Below are positions 1-6,167 of a stretch of DNA of 6,321 nucleotides, in pieces; position 1 is the first letter of the stretch, and the number at the start of each line of letters is the position of its first letter. This stretch comes from Gammaproteobacteria bacterium (GTDB lineage: Bacteria > Pseudomonadota > Gammaproteobacteria > UBA6429 > Thiohalophilaceae): positions 1-6,321 of the forward strand of contig QILH01000217.1 of assembly GCA_003233255.1 (NCBI GenBank), read 5' to 3'. The position numbers and the translations under genes were made by a program. Below the pieces are notes generated by a model. That model was not told the origin of the DNA. It did not search any database and worked only from the letters and a program-made list of their open reading frames with translations.

Positions 1-105
1 AATGGGCCGTTTAAGCTTAAATTGTCGCGATTTTGTGGGTGAAATTATAGAAAAATCAATATCTTATCGTGGTCTGACCCAATCCTAAGCCTGTGCGACC
101 CAAAA

Positions 106-136
106 TTGTGGCTTTGCCGGTGGCATTCGTTAAAAT
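106..136 (+). promoter_or_regulatory. Weak sigma70-like promoter candidate for ibaG
   Basis: A hexamer TAAAAT (131-136) matches the -10 consensus at 5 of 6 positions. TTGTGG (106-111) lies 19 bases upstream as a poor -35 (3 of 6). Transcription would start near 143 and give a leader of about 33 bases that contains the ibaG ribosome binding site. This is pattern matching only: the spacer is long and the -35 weak, so the true promoter may be upstream or outside the window. Confidence 0.22.
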
Positions 137-165
137 AGCGGCTTATTTTGACAACATATAATAGT

Positions 166-171
166 AGGAAG
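166..171 (+). promoter_or_regulatory. Ribosome binding site of ibaG
   Basis: AGGAAG ends 4 bases before the ATG at 176, a usable Shine-Dalgarno match. It is the clearest such site in the plus-strand cluster and supports the chosen ibaG start. Confidence 0.6.
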
Positions 172-175
172 CCCT

Positions 176-430
176 ATGGAACCCGAACAAGTTAAAAAAC
201 TTATTGCTGCGGGATTGCCCGATTGCGAGATTACGGTGACCGGCGATGGCAGTCATTTTGACGCCACCGTGGTCGGCGAGGTTTTTGCCGGTTTATCGCT
301 GGTGAAGAAGCAACAGCTGGTGTATGCCACAGTAAATGATAAAATTACCAGTGGCGAGTTGCATGCCTTTACCATCAAAACCTATACCCCAGAAGAATGG
401 GAAAAGGCCAGCAAATTAAGAGTTTCTTAA
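176..430 (+). CDS. ibaG: BolA family protein IbaG
   Basis: This 84-residue cytoplasmic protein has the length and motifs of the IbaG (YrbA) branch of the BolA family. A helix-rich N-terminus (1-14) is followed by the conserved GDGSHFDATVVG stretch (23-34), the loop with KKQQLVY (44-50) and the signature ELHAFTIKTYTPEEW (61-75). His27 and His63 are the conserved histidines; in the family the C-terminal one is a ligand for the [2Fe-2S] cluster shared with monothiol glutaredoxin (Grx4 type). E. coli IbaG is also 84 residues and is linked to acid stress and iron-sulfur handling. The start is supported by AGGAAG just upstream. The gene sits 35 bases before murA, the same pairing as in E. coli, which suggests co-transcription. 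A nucleic-acid-binding role has been proposed for BolA proteins, but nothing in this sequence decides that. Confidence 0.93.
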   Translation: MEPEQVKKLIAAGLPDCEITVTGDGSHFDATVVGEVFAGLSLVKKQQLVYATVNDKITSGELHAFTIKTYTPEEWEKASKLRVS

Positions 431-465
431 TTCCTGCATAACATACTATATATAAAGCGAACAAT

Positions 466-1725
466 ATGGACCGATTAATTATAACCGGCGGACAGACCTT
501 ACAGGGTGAAATTCGCATATCCGGCGCCAAGAACGCGGCCTTGCCGATCATTGTTTCGACCTTACTGGCAAGAGAACCGGTGACGATTCGAAATATACCG
601 CATCTGCACGACATCACCACCACGATGGAACTGCTTGGGCGCATGGGTGTGTCCATTACCATGGGTGAAAAGCTGGATGTCGAGGTTGACAGCTCGACGA
701 TCAAGAATTTTTCCGCCCCCTATGAGTTAGTTAAAACCATGCGGGCGTCGATATTGGTGCTAGGCCCATTATTGGCCCGATTTGGTGAAGCCGAGGTATC
801 ACTTCCCGGCGGTTGTGCGATTGGTTCGCGGCCGGTGAATTTGCATATTCATGGGCTCGAGTTAATGGGTGCGGATATTAGTGTCGAGAATGGGTACATC
901 AAGGCGAAAGCGAAGCGTTTAAAAGGCGCCAAGATTGTGATGGATCTGGTCACCGTAACCGGCACCGAAAATTTAATGATGGCAGCCTGTCTGGCCGATG
1001 GCACGACGATGATAGAAAATGCTGCGCGTGAACCCGAGGTGGTGGATCTGGCCCATTGCCTGGTGGCCATGGGTGCAAAAATCGAAGGCGCGGGTACGGA
1101 TACGATCACCATTGAGGGCGTTGAAGATATGCACGGCGGTGAATATCGTGTCCAACCTGATCGAATCGAAACCGGAACGTATTTAGTGGCCGCGGCGATT
1201 ACGGGCGGCAGTGTGAAACTAAAAGATACTTATCCACCGCATTGCGATGCGATTACCGCCAAACTGCAAGAAGCGGGTGCGGAAATTCAAGCAGGCGAAG
1301 ACTGGATCCGTCTGGACATGCACGGTAAAAAACCGAAGGCGGTGGATATCAGTACGTCACCGTATCCTGCGTTCCCAACCGATATGCAGGCGCAGTTTTG
1401 TGCATTGAATGCGATCGCCGAAGGCACCAGCATGATTACTGAGACGGTGTTTGAAAATCGCTTTATGCATATTCAGGAACTCGAACGCATGGGCGCCGAT
1501 CTGCATTTAAAAGGGAACACGGTGGTTTGTAATGGGGTGCAGGGATTGACTGGCGCGCCGGTGATGGCGACGGATTTACGGGCTTCGGCCAGTTTGGTGT
1601 TGGCAGGATTAGTTGCGGAAGGGGATACTCGCGTTGATCGTATCTATCACATTGACCGGGGTTACGAATGTATCGAGGAAAAATTGCAACAACTCGGTGC
1701 GAAGATTCGGCGCGTACCCGCTTAA
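466..1725 (+). CDS. murA: UDP-N-acetylglucosamine 1-carboxyvinyltransferase MurA
   Basis: MurA transfers enolpyruvate from PEP to UDP-GlcNAc in the cytoplasm, the first committed step of peptidoglycan synthesis. The 419 residues equal the E. coli length and span both EPSP-synthase-like domains. Visible active-site residues are Lys22-Asn23 (SGAKNAALP), the catalytic and fosfomycin-reactive Cys117 in LPGGCAIGSRP (113-123), Asp306 in the FPTDMQAQ motif, Arg372 in DLRAS and Arg398 in the YHIDRGYE motif (394-401). All are intact. Because the loop residue is Cys rather than Asp, the enzyme should be inhibited by fosfomycin (inference from the family). The ATG at 466 gives the canonical N-terminus MDRLIITGG; the bases before it (TATATAAAGCGAACAAT) hold no good Shine-Dalgarno site, so translation may depend on coupling to ibaG or on an unstructured AT-rich leader. 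The stop is 15 bases before hisG. Confidence 0.98.
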   Translation: MDRLIITGGQTLQGEIRISGAKNAALPIIVSTLLAREPVTIRNIPHLHDITTTMELLGRMGVSITMGEKLDVEVDSSTIKNFSAPYELVKTMRASILVLGPLLARFGEAEVSLPGGCAIGSRPVNLHIHGLELMGADISVENGYIKAKAKRLKGAKIVMDLVTVTGTENLMMAACLADGTTMIENAAREPEVVDLAHCLVAMGAKIEGAGTDTITIEGVEDMHGGEYRVQPDRIETGTYLVAAAITGGSVKLKDTYPPHCDAITAKLQEAGAEIQAGEDWIRLDMHGKKPKAVDISTSPYPAFPTDMQAQFCALNAIAEGTSMITETVFENRFMHIQELERMGADLHLKGNTVVCNGVQGLTGAPVMATDLRASASLVLAGLVAEGDTRVDRIYHIDRGYECIEEKLQQLGAKIRRVPA

Positions 1726-1740
1726 GGTTTTTAAAATATC

Positions 1741-2370
1741 ATGACAGACAAACTTACCATTGCGTTATCGAAAGGGCGGATCTATCAGGAAACCCTGCCA
1801 TTGCTGAAGCAGGCCGGTATCGAACCGATCGACGATCCGGACACCAGCCGGAAATTAATCCTGGATACCAACCAGGATAACGTTAAATTAGTGATCATTC
1901 GTGCTACCGATGTACCCACCTACGTTCAGTACGGTGCCGCTGATATCGGTGTAGCCGGTAAAGACGTATTGATGGAACACGGGAGTGAAGGGTTATACGA
2001 ACCGGTTGATCTGAAGATCGCAAAATGCAAATTGATGGTGGCCGGTATTAAAGGTCAGGCACGGCCCGTCGGTCGACTACGTATTGCAACGAAGTATATA
2101 AATAGTGCACGCAAATATTATTCGCAAAAAGGTGAGCAGGTCGAGATTATTAAATTATACGGTTCAATGGAACTGGCACCGCTGGTAAATCTTGCCGATT
2201 ACATTGTTGACGTAGTGGATACCGGAAACACTTTGAAAGCAAATGGGCTTGAACCACTGGAACACATTGCCGATATCAGCTCGCGTCTGGTGATCAACAA
2301 GGCTTCGATGAAAATGAAACATCAGAGCATTCAGAATTTAATCGACACCATTGCTGCTGCGGTTAAATGA
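1741..2370 (+). CDS. hisG: ATP phosphoribosyltransferase catalytic subunit, short form HisG
   Basis: HisG condenses ATP with PRPP to form phosphoribosyl-ATP, the first and feedback-controlled step of histidine synthesis. At 209 residues this is the short form (HisG-S), lacking the C-terminal regulatory domain of the ~299-residue enteric enzyme. Short enzymes work as a hetero-octamer with HisZ, a histidyl-tRNA-synthetase-like regulatory subunit; hisZ is not in this window. Motifs seen are ALSKGR (8-13), RATDVPTYV (54-62), GAADIGVAGKD (65-75) and the PRPP-binding loop DVVDTGNTLKANGL (157-170). The protein ends just after the catalytic domain without sign of truncation, because its TGA overlaps the hisD start. 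The ATG at 1741 begins MTDKLTIALSKGR, the expected N-terminus; the only Shine-Dalgarno-like sequence (AAGG, 1724-1727) is distant. Confidence 0.97.
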   Translation: MTDKLTIALSKGRIYQETLPLLKQAGIEPIDDPDTSRKLILDTNQDNVKLVIIRATDVPTYVQYGAADIGVAGKDVLMEHGSEGLYEPVDLKIAKCKLMVAGIKGQARPVGRLRIATKYINSARKYYSQKGEQVEIIKLYGSMELAPLVNLADYIVDVVDTGNTLKANGLEPLEHIADISSRLVINKASMKMKHQSIQNLIDTIAAAVK

Positions 2371-3689
2371 AGCCCAAAGTCATGGCAACTATAAACATAA
2401 AACAACTCTCATCTACCGAAACTAATTTTTGGTCGGAACTCGATCAGCTGTTAGCCTGGGACAGCGTGTCAGACGATAAGGTTTTTAATACCGTGCGCGA
2501 TATTATTGCCAGAGTTCGCAAAGAAGGTGATAAAGCGGTTATTGAATTGACCAATCAGTTTGATCGTATGTCGGTGACTGACATGGGTGAACTGAAAATA
2601 AGTTCTGAAGAACTGGATGCGGCGGTTAAGAAAATAGATAAAGAGACGTACAGCGCGCTACAAAACGCAGCCGAACGGGTTCGGCAATATCACGACAAAC
2701 AACGAACCGAAAGTTGGTCGTATACCGAAGCCGATGGCACGTTATTGGGGCAGCAAGTTACGTCACTTGACAGAGTGGGTTTGTATGTTCCCGGTGGCAA
2801 GGCGGCTTATCCCTCCTCGGTATTAATGAATGCAATACCGGCTAAAGTCGCGGGTGTGGAAGAGGTGGTGATGGTGGTGCCGACTCCAGATGGAATTAAA
2901 AATGATTTAGTCCTGGCGGCGGCTAAGGTGGCTGGCGTGGATACGATTTACACGATTGGTGGCGCACAGGCCGTCGCGGCACTGGCCTATGGTACTGAGA
3001 CCATTCCAGCGGTCGACAAGATCGTTGGCCCTGGTAATATTTTTGTCGCCACCGCAAAATCAATGGTGTTTGGTAAGGTCGGCATTGATATGATCGCTGG
3101 GCCATCTGAGATCGCAGTGGTTTGTGATGGCAAAACCGATCCAGACTGGATCGCGATGGATTTATTTTCTCAGGCCGAACACGATGAAGACGCACAGTCG
3201 ATCCTGATCTCACCAGATAGCGAGTTTATCTCGAAAGTACAGGCGAGCATTGAAACATTATTAAAGGATATGCCGCGAGTCGAGATCATTCAGGCCTCAT
3301 TATCCGCACGCGGTGCGTTTATTAAGGTGAAGGATCTGGATGACGCGATGGACGTCGTCAATTATATTGCGCCTGAACATCTGGAATTATCGATAGACGA
3401 TCCACAAAGCTGGGCAACAAAAGTCAAACACGCCGGGGCGATCTTCATGGGTCGTTACACGGCTGAAGCCCTGGGTGATTATTGCGCTGGCCCGAACCAC
3501 GTATTACCCACCTCGCGCACCGCACGCTATAGTTCGCCGTTAGGGGTGTATGATTTCCAAAAACGTTCCAGTTTGATCATGTGTTCGGCCGAAGGTGCTT
3601 CGGCGTTAGGTAAAACGGCTTCAATACTGGCGCGCGGTGAAGGTTTAACGGCGCATGCCCGTTCGGCCGAATATCGTATCAAAGATTAA
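2367..3689 (+). CDS. hisD: Histidinol dehydrogenase HisD
   Basis: HisD is a zinc enzyme that oxidises L-histidinol to L-histidine in two NAD-dependent steps, the end of the pathway. The 440 residues (E. coli 434) include GLYVPGGKAAYPS (138-150), TIGGAQAVAALAYGT (196-210), VGPGN (220-224) and IAGPSE (243-248). The zinc ligands are Gln269 and His272 (SQAEHDED), Asp371 (GDYCAGPNH) and His430 (LTAHARSAE). Glu337-His338 in APEHLE correspond to the catalytic pair. The first ATG overlaps the hisG stop as ATGA, typical of translational coupling. A second in-frame ATG at 2382, giving MATINIKQL and 435 residues, fits the usual N-terminus at least as well; neither has a strong ribosome binding site. hisC follows 5 bases after the stop. 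Confidence 0.97.
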   Translation: MKPKVMATINIKQLSSTETNFWSELDQLLAWDSVSDDKVFNTVRDIIARVRKEGDKAVIELTNQFDRMSVTDMGELKISSEELDAAVKKIDKETYSALQNAAERVRQYHDKQRTESWSYTEADGTLLGQQVTSLDRVGLYVPGGKAAYPSSVLMNAIPAKVAGVEEVVMVVPTPDGIKNDLVLAAAKVAGVDTIYTIGGAQAVAALAYGTETIPAVDKIVGPGNIFVATAKSMVFGKVGIDMIAGPSEIAVVCDGKTDPDWIAMDLFSQAEHDEDAQSILISPDSEFISKVQASIETLLKDMPRVEIIQASLSARGAFIKVKDLDDAMDVVNYIAPEHLELSIDDPQSWATKVKHAGAIFMGRYTAEALGDYCAGPNHVLPTSRTARYSSPLGVYDFQKRSSLIMCSAEGASALGKTASILARGEGLTAHARSAEYRIKD

Positions 3690-3694
3690 GCCCG

Positions 3695-4771
3695 ATGAAA
3701 GACTGGATTCGCCCTGAGATTAAGGCTTTAACGGCCTATCATGTGCCGGATGCGACCGGCCATATCAAGCTGGATGCGATGGAAAATCCGTATCAATGGC
3801 CACCGGAGCTGGTTGATCAGTGGCTGGAATTATTGCGTGATGCCCGTTTAAATCGTTACCCCGATCCTTCGGCGGACGATCTAAAACTAAAAATTCGATC
3901 CAGTTTAGGCTTACCTCCAGAGTCTGAAATTATTCTCGGCAATGGTTCGGATGAATTGATCCAGATGATCCTGATGGCGGTCAGCGGACAGGATCGTGTA
4001 GTGATGTCAATCGAACCCAGTTTTGTGATGTACAAAATGATCGCAAGCTTTCTAAATATGTCGTATGTTGGTGTGCCGTTGAATGATCGGTTTGAACTTG
4101 ATATCGAACGCATGCTGGAAGATATAAAACAACATCAACCTGCCGTGATCTTTATTGCCTATCCAAACAACCCGACGGGTAATTTATTTTCAGAACAGGC
4201 GATCGATAAAATTTTAACGACGACCGATGCCATTGTTGTGATCGACGAGGCCTATTTTTCCTTTGCCGATAAAAGTTACGCACATAAGCTACCTAATCAT
4301 GAAAATCTGATTGTGATGCGCACGGTTTCCAAGATGGGCCTGGCCGGTTTACGGCTGGGTTATATGGCGGGCAATAAAAAACTATTACAGGAAATCGATA
4401 AGGTTCGTTTGCCCTATAATATAAATATATTAACCCAGTTAAGCACCGAGTTTGCGCTGCAAAACAGGCACATTCTGGATACGCAAACCGAACAAATAAA
4501 ACGGGATCGGAAAAAGTTATTGGCCGCGTTAAAAGCAATGGATGGATTGGAGGTTTACCCATCCAATGCGAATTTTATTTTATTACGCCTGGAAAATAAA
4601 AATGCCGATGATGTGTTTTCAATATTAAAAGAACAGCGTGTTTTAATTAAAAATTTATCGCATGCCGATGCGAGTTTGGATAACTGTTTGCGGGTTACCG
4701 TGGGAACGGAAAAAGAGAATGAAAAGTTTCTACTGACTTTAGAATCGGCGTTAAAAAATTCAGTTAAATAA
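3695..4771 (+). CDS. hisC: Histidinol-phosphate aminotransferase HisC
   Basis: HisC is a class I/II PLP enzyme that converts imidazole acetol phosphate and glutamate to histidinol phosphate and 2-oxoglutarate. The 358 residues match the usual ~350-360. Visible motifs are LDAMENPY (26-33) for substrate binding, RYPDP (54-58), GNGSDELI (82-89), YPNNPTG (156-162) with Asn158, DEAYFSF (184-190) with Asp184 and Tyr187, the PLP lysine Lys213 in TVSKMGLAGLRLGY followed by Arg220, and the carboxylate-binding Arg333 or its neighbour in CLRVTVGT (331-338). The start at 3695 is 5 bases after hisD and gives the expected MKDWIRPEI; no clear Shine-Dalgarno site, so coupling is likely. The last ~200 bases are AT-rich (about 35% GC over 4561-4740 by hand count). 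Paralogous HisC-type enzymes exist elsewhere in many genomes, but the his context makes this assignment firm. Confidence 0.96.
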   Translation: MKDWIRPEIKALTAYHVPDATGHIKLDAMENPYQWPPELVDQWLELLRDARLNRYPDPSADDLKLKIRSSLGLPPESEIILGNGSDELIQMILMAVSGQDRVVMSIEPSFVMYKMIASFLNMSYVGVPLNDRFELDIERMLEDIKQHQPAVIFIAYPNNPTGNLFSEQAIDKILTTTDAIVVIDEAYFSFADKSYAHKLPNHENLIVMRTVSKMGLAGLRLGYMAGNKKLLQEIDKVRLPYNINILTQLSTEFALQNRHILDTQTEQIKRDRKKLLAALKAMDGLEVYPSNANFILLRLENKNADDVFSILKEQRVLIKNLSHADASLDNCLRVTVGTEKENEKFLLTLESALKNSVK

Positions 4772-4781
4772 TGTCTAAAGA

Positions 4782-4857
4782 TTGGCAGGTGCTGTCATTA
4801 GATAGTGATGCTGTGATCCGATATTAGTGCGGCCATCTGATATTGGTACTGTCCTGA
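4782..4857. repeat. Four degenerate 19-base tandem repeats
   Basis: Four consecutive units with an exact 19-base period can be laid out: 4782-4800 TTGGCAGGTGCTGTCATTA; 4801-4819 GATAGTGATGCTGTGATCC; 4820-4838 GATATTAGTGCGGCCATCT; 4839-4857 GATATTGGTACTGTCCTGA. The majority consensus is GATATTGGTGCTGTCATCA. Columns 9 (T), 11 (C), 13 (G) and 17 (T) are invariant; adjacent units 1-2 and 2-3 agree at 12 of 19 positions, and unit 0 resembles unit 3 over its last 13 bases (11 matches). The array starts 10 bases after the hisC stop and runs into the left arm of the palindrome below. No function can be assigned; chance similarity in a short low-constraint spacer is not excluded. Confidence 0.5.
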
Positions 4858-4933
4858 GCGCAGAGAAGGATCTTGCCTGCTGCAGAATATGCAAAACGAC
4901 AGACAAAGATTCTTCGCTTCACTTAGAATGACA
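4850..4933. repeat. Imperfect intergenic palindrome, possible bidirectional terminator
   Basis: The left arm begins TGTC at 4850 and continues CTGAGCGCAGAGAAGGATCTT to about 4882. The reverse complement of the right arm (4933 back to about 4899) reads TGTCATTCTAAGTGAAGC followed by GAAGAATCTTTGTCTGTCG. With a 3-base gap and one further single-base insertion, most positions of the ~33-base arms pair, leaving a loop of about 16 bases (4883-4898). The core resembles the CTGAGCGAAGCGAAGAATC-type palindromes that I recall as dispersed intergenic repeats in many bacteria. It lies between the converging hisC and degS genes, 18 bases beyond the degS stop, so a folded RNA could slow or stop transcription from both sides. 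There is no U-tract on either strand, so it is not a standard intrinsic terminator. It may be a non-autonomous repeat element; I see no clear target-site duplication. Confidence 0.65.
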
Positions 4934-4951
4934 GGCGCTGGGAAGATTTAT

Positions 4952-6112
4952 TTAGTTGTTACCTGGTCGTTCGGCCACGATGACCTTTGTTTTCATTTCT
5001 TTACCATCACGTACAATTGAAAGTTCAATTTGTTCACCCGGCTTATGCATGCTGATGTGATTCAGGGTTTCTCTAAAATCACGCACTTTATTGCCATTTA
5101 CATGGGTAATGACATCACCGCGATCCAGTTTGGCTTTATCGGCTGGCCCGTTGACTACAATATTACCGATCACAACACCCTCCGTTGATTTCAGCTCAAG
5201 TGCTTCGGCCAGTTCCGGATTGAGATTTTGAATTTTAATACCCAGCCAGCCACGTATTACGCGACCGTGTTCAACCAGTTCGGTTAATACATCTTTGGCT
5301 AGTTTGATGGGAATCGCGAAGCCAATACCCTGTGAACCACCGCTATTACTATAGATTGCGGTATTGATTCCGATCAGTTCGCCATAGGCATTAATCAAGG
5401 CACCACCGGAGTTGCCAGGGTTGATTGCCGCATCGGTCTGGATATAATTCTCAAAGGTGTTAAAGCCCAGTCCGCTGCGTGCCAGGCCACTCACAATACC
5501 GGAGGTCACGGTTTGCCCGACGCCAAAGGGATTGCCAATGGCTAACACTACATCACCCACTAATAATTTGTCTGACTGTCCAAGTGTTGCAACCGGTAGA
5601 TCCGGTAAATTTATTTTTATAATAGCCAGATCCGATTCAGGGTCGGCGCCGACAATACTGGCTCTGGTACTGCGGCCATCTGCCAGCACTACGGCGATCT
5701 CAGAGGCGTCTTTAATAATATGATTGTTGGTTAACACATAACCCTGTTTATCCATGATCACGCCCGAACCCAGACTCGATGCACTTCGCTGAGGGCGCTT
5801 ACCTTCGGGATTACCAAAAAAGCGCTTAAAGAAGGGGTCTTCCATTAAGGCTGCCTGACGCTCTTCAACGACCTGGGTTGCATAAATATTTACCACGGCG
5901 GGTGCCGATTTTTGCACGGCGCTGGCATAGGAGACGACGCCAACCGAGTTATTCAATTCATTACGCGGGTAGCTTGTCGTGTTTTGCTGCAATTGAATCG
6001 GTGCGTCTGTTTGTCCCAGCAGGTTTGGATACAGATAGACAATGACAAAGGCCAGAGCCAGGCCGATGGTGGCGAATTGAAACAGAAACGCGATGTTTTT
6101 ACTGAAGGACAT
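4952..6112 (-). CDS. degS: DegS/AlgW-type periplasmic serine protease
   Basis: This HtrA-family protease starts regulated proteolysis of an anti-sigma factor (RseA in E. coli, MucA in Pseudomonas) when its PDZ domain binds C-termini of misfolded outer-membrane proteins. The 386 residues contain one N-terminal transmembrane anchor (about 8-29), a linker, the trypsin-like domain with the triad His131 (TNNHII), Asp161 (ESDLAII) and Ser235 (NPGNSGGAL), and a single PDZ domain (about 285-380) opening with RGWLGI. One PDZ domain plus an uncleaved anchor separates it from DegP/DegQ, which have a cleaved signal and two PDZ domains. The length is closer to Pseudomonas AlgW (about 389) than to E. coli DegS (about 355). 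The ATG at 6112 places the anchor at the N-terminus as expected, but no Shine-Dalgarno site precedes it. It converges on hisC and diverges from the Nif3-like gene; its sigma-factor partners are not in the window. Confidence 0.95.
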   Translation of the reverse strand: MSFSKNIAFLFQFATIGLALAFVIVYLYPNLLGQTDAPIQLQQNTTSYPRNELNNSVGVVSYASAVQKSAPAVVNIYATQVVEERQAALMEDPFFKRFFGNPEGKRPQRSASSLGSGVIMDKQGYVLTNNHIIKDASEIAVVLADGRSTRASIVGADPESDLAIIKINLPDLPVATLGQSDKLLVGDVVLAIGNPFGVGQTVTSGIVSGLARSGLGFNTFENYIQTDAAINPGNSGGALINAYGELIGINTAIYSNSGGSQGIGFAIPIKLAKDVLTELVEHGRVIRGWLGIKIQNLNPELAEALELKSTEGVVIGNIVVNGPADKAKLDRGDVITHVNGNKVRDFRETLNHISMHKPGEQIELSIVRDGKEMKTKVIVAERPGNN

Positions 6113-6150
6113 AGTAATAGTTGGTTAGAATAGAGGTGACAGGATACCCG

Positions 6151-6159
6151 AAGGAGAGG
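6151..6159 (+). promoter_or_regulatory. Ribosome binding site of the Nif3-like gene
   Basis: The purine run AAGGAGAGG contains AAGGAG 11 bases and GAGG 8 bases before the ATG at 6168. It is the strongest Shine-Dalgarno match in the window and supports that start even though only the beginning of the gene is present. Confidence 0.65.
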
Positions 6160-6167
6160 GTGGGTGC

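Larger units (their letters stand above)
1..175. other. Leader region upstream of ibaG, no recognisable gene
   Basis: No convincing coding sequence is visible here. One plus frame is open from position 2 to a stop at 86-88, about 28 codons beginning with an ATG at the window edge, but the peptide resembles nothing I recognise. The other two plus frames stop by position 42. In E. coli and relatives the mla phospholipid-transport genes (mlaFEDCB) precede ibaG. If an mlaB-type gene is upstream here, at most a few terminal codons could lie inside the window and they cannot be identified. At least about 87 bases (89-175) therefore look non-coding and may carry the promoter for the ibaG-murA-his cluster. 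Confidence 0.5.

Noticed and set aside
2..88. Open frame of about 28 codons starting with ATG at the window edge
   Set aside because: No recognisable family, no visible ribosome binding site, and too short to distinguish from chance.
148..162. Perfect TTGACA (148-153) and perfect TATAAT (157-162) hexamers just before ibaG
   Set aside because: They are only 3 bases apart and cannot act as a -35/-10 pair. TATAAT has no good -35 at 16-18 bases and would start transcription at the ribosome binding site; TTGACA has no -10 at the right distance.
431..465. Promoter immediately before murA (TATAAA at 451-456)
   Set aside because: The upstream hexamer at the right spacing is poor and the start would fall about 3 bases before the ATG; AT-richness alone explains the match.
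849..1155. Antisense open frames inside murA, and similar ones within hisD, hisC and degS
   Set aside because: They lie opposite well-conserved coding sequence with intact motifs, encode no recognisable protein and have no start signals; they are shadows of codon use.
4771..4827. 18-codon ORF starting with an ATG that overlaps the hisC stop (TAATG)
   Set aside because: Although the overlap suggests coupling, the peptide is very short, has no known match and is made of the 19-base repeat array.
4850..4933. Standard intrinsic terminator for hisC or degS
   Set aside because: The stem is present but no U-tract follows on either strand, so only a looser terminator-like role is suggested.
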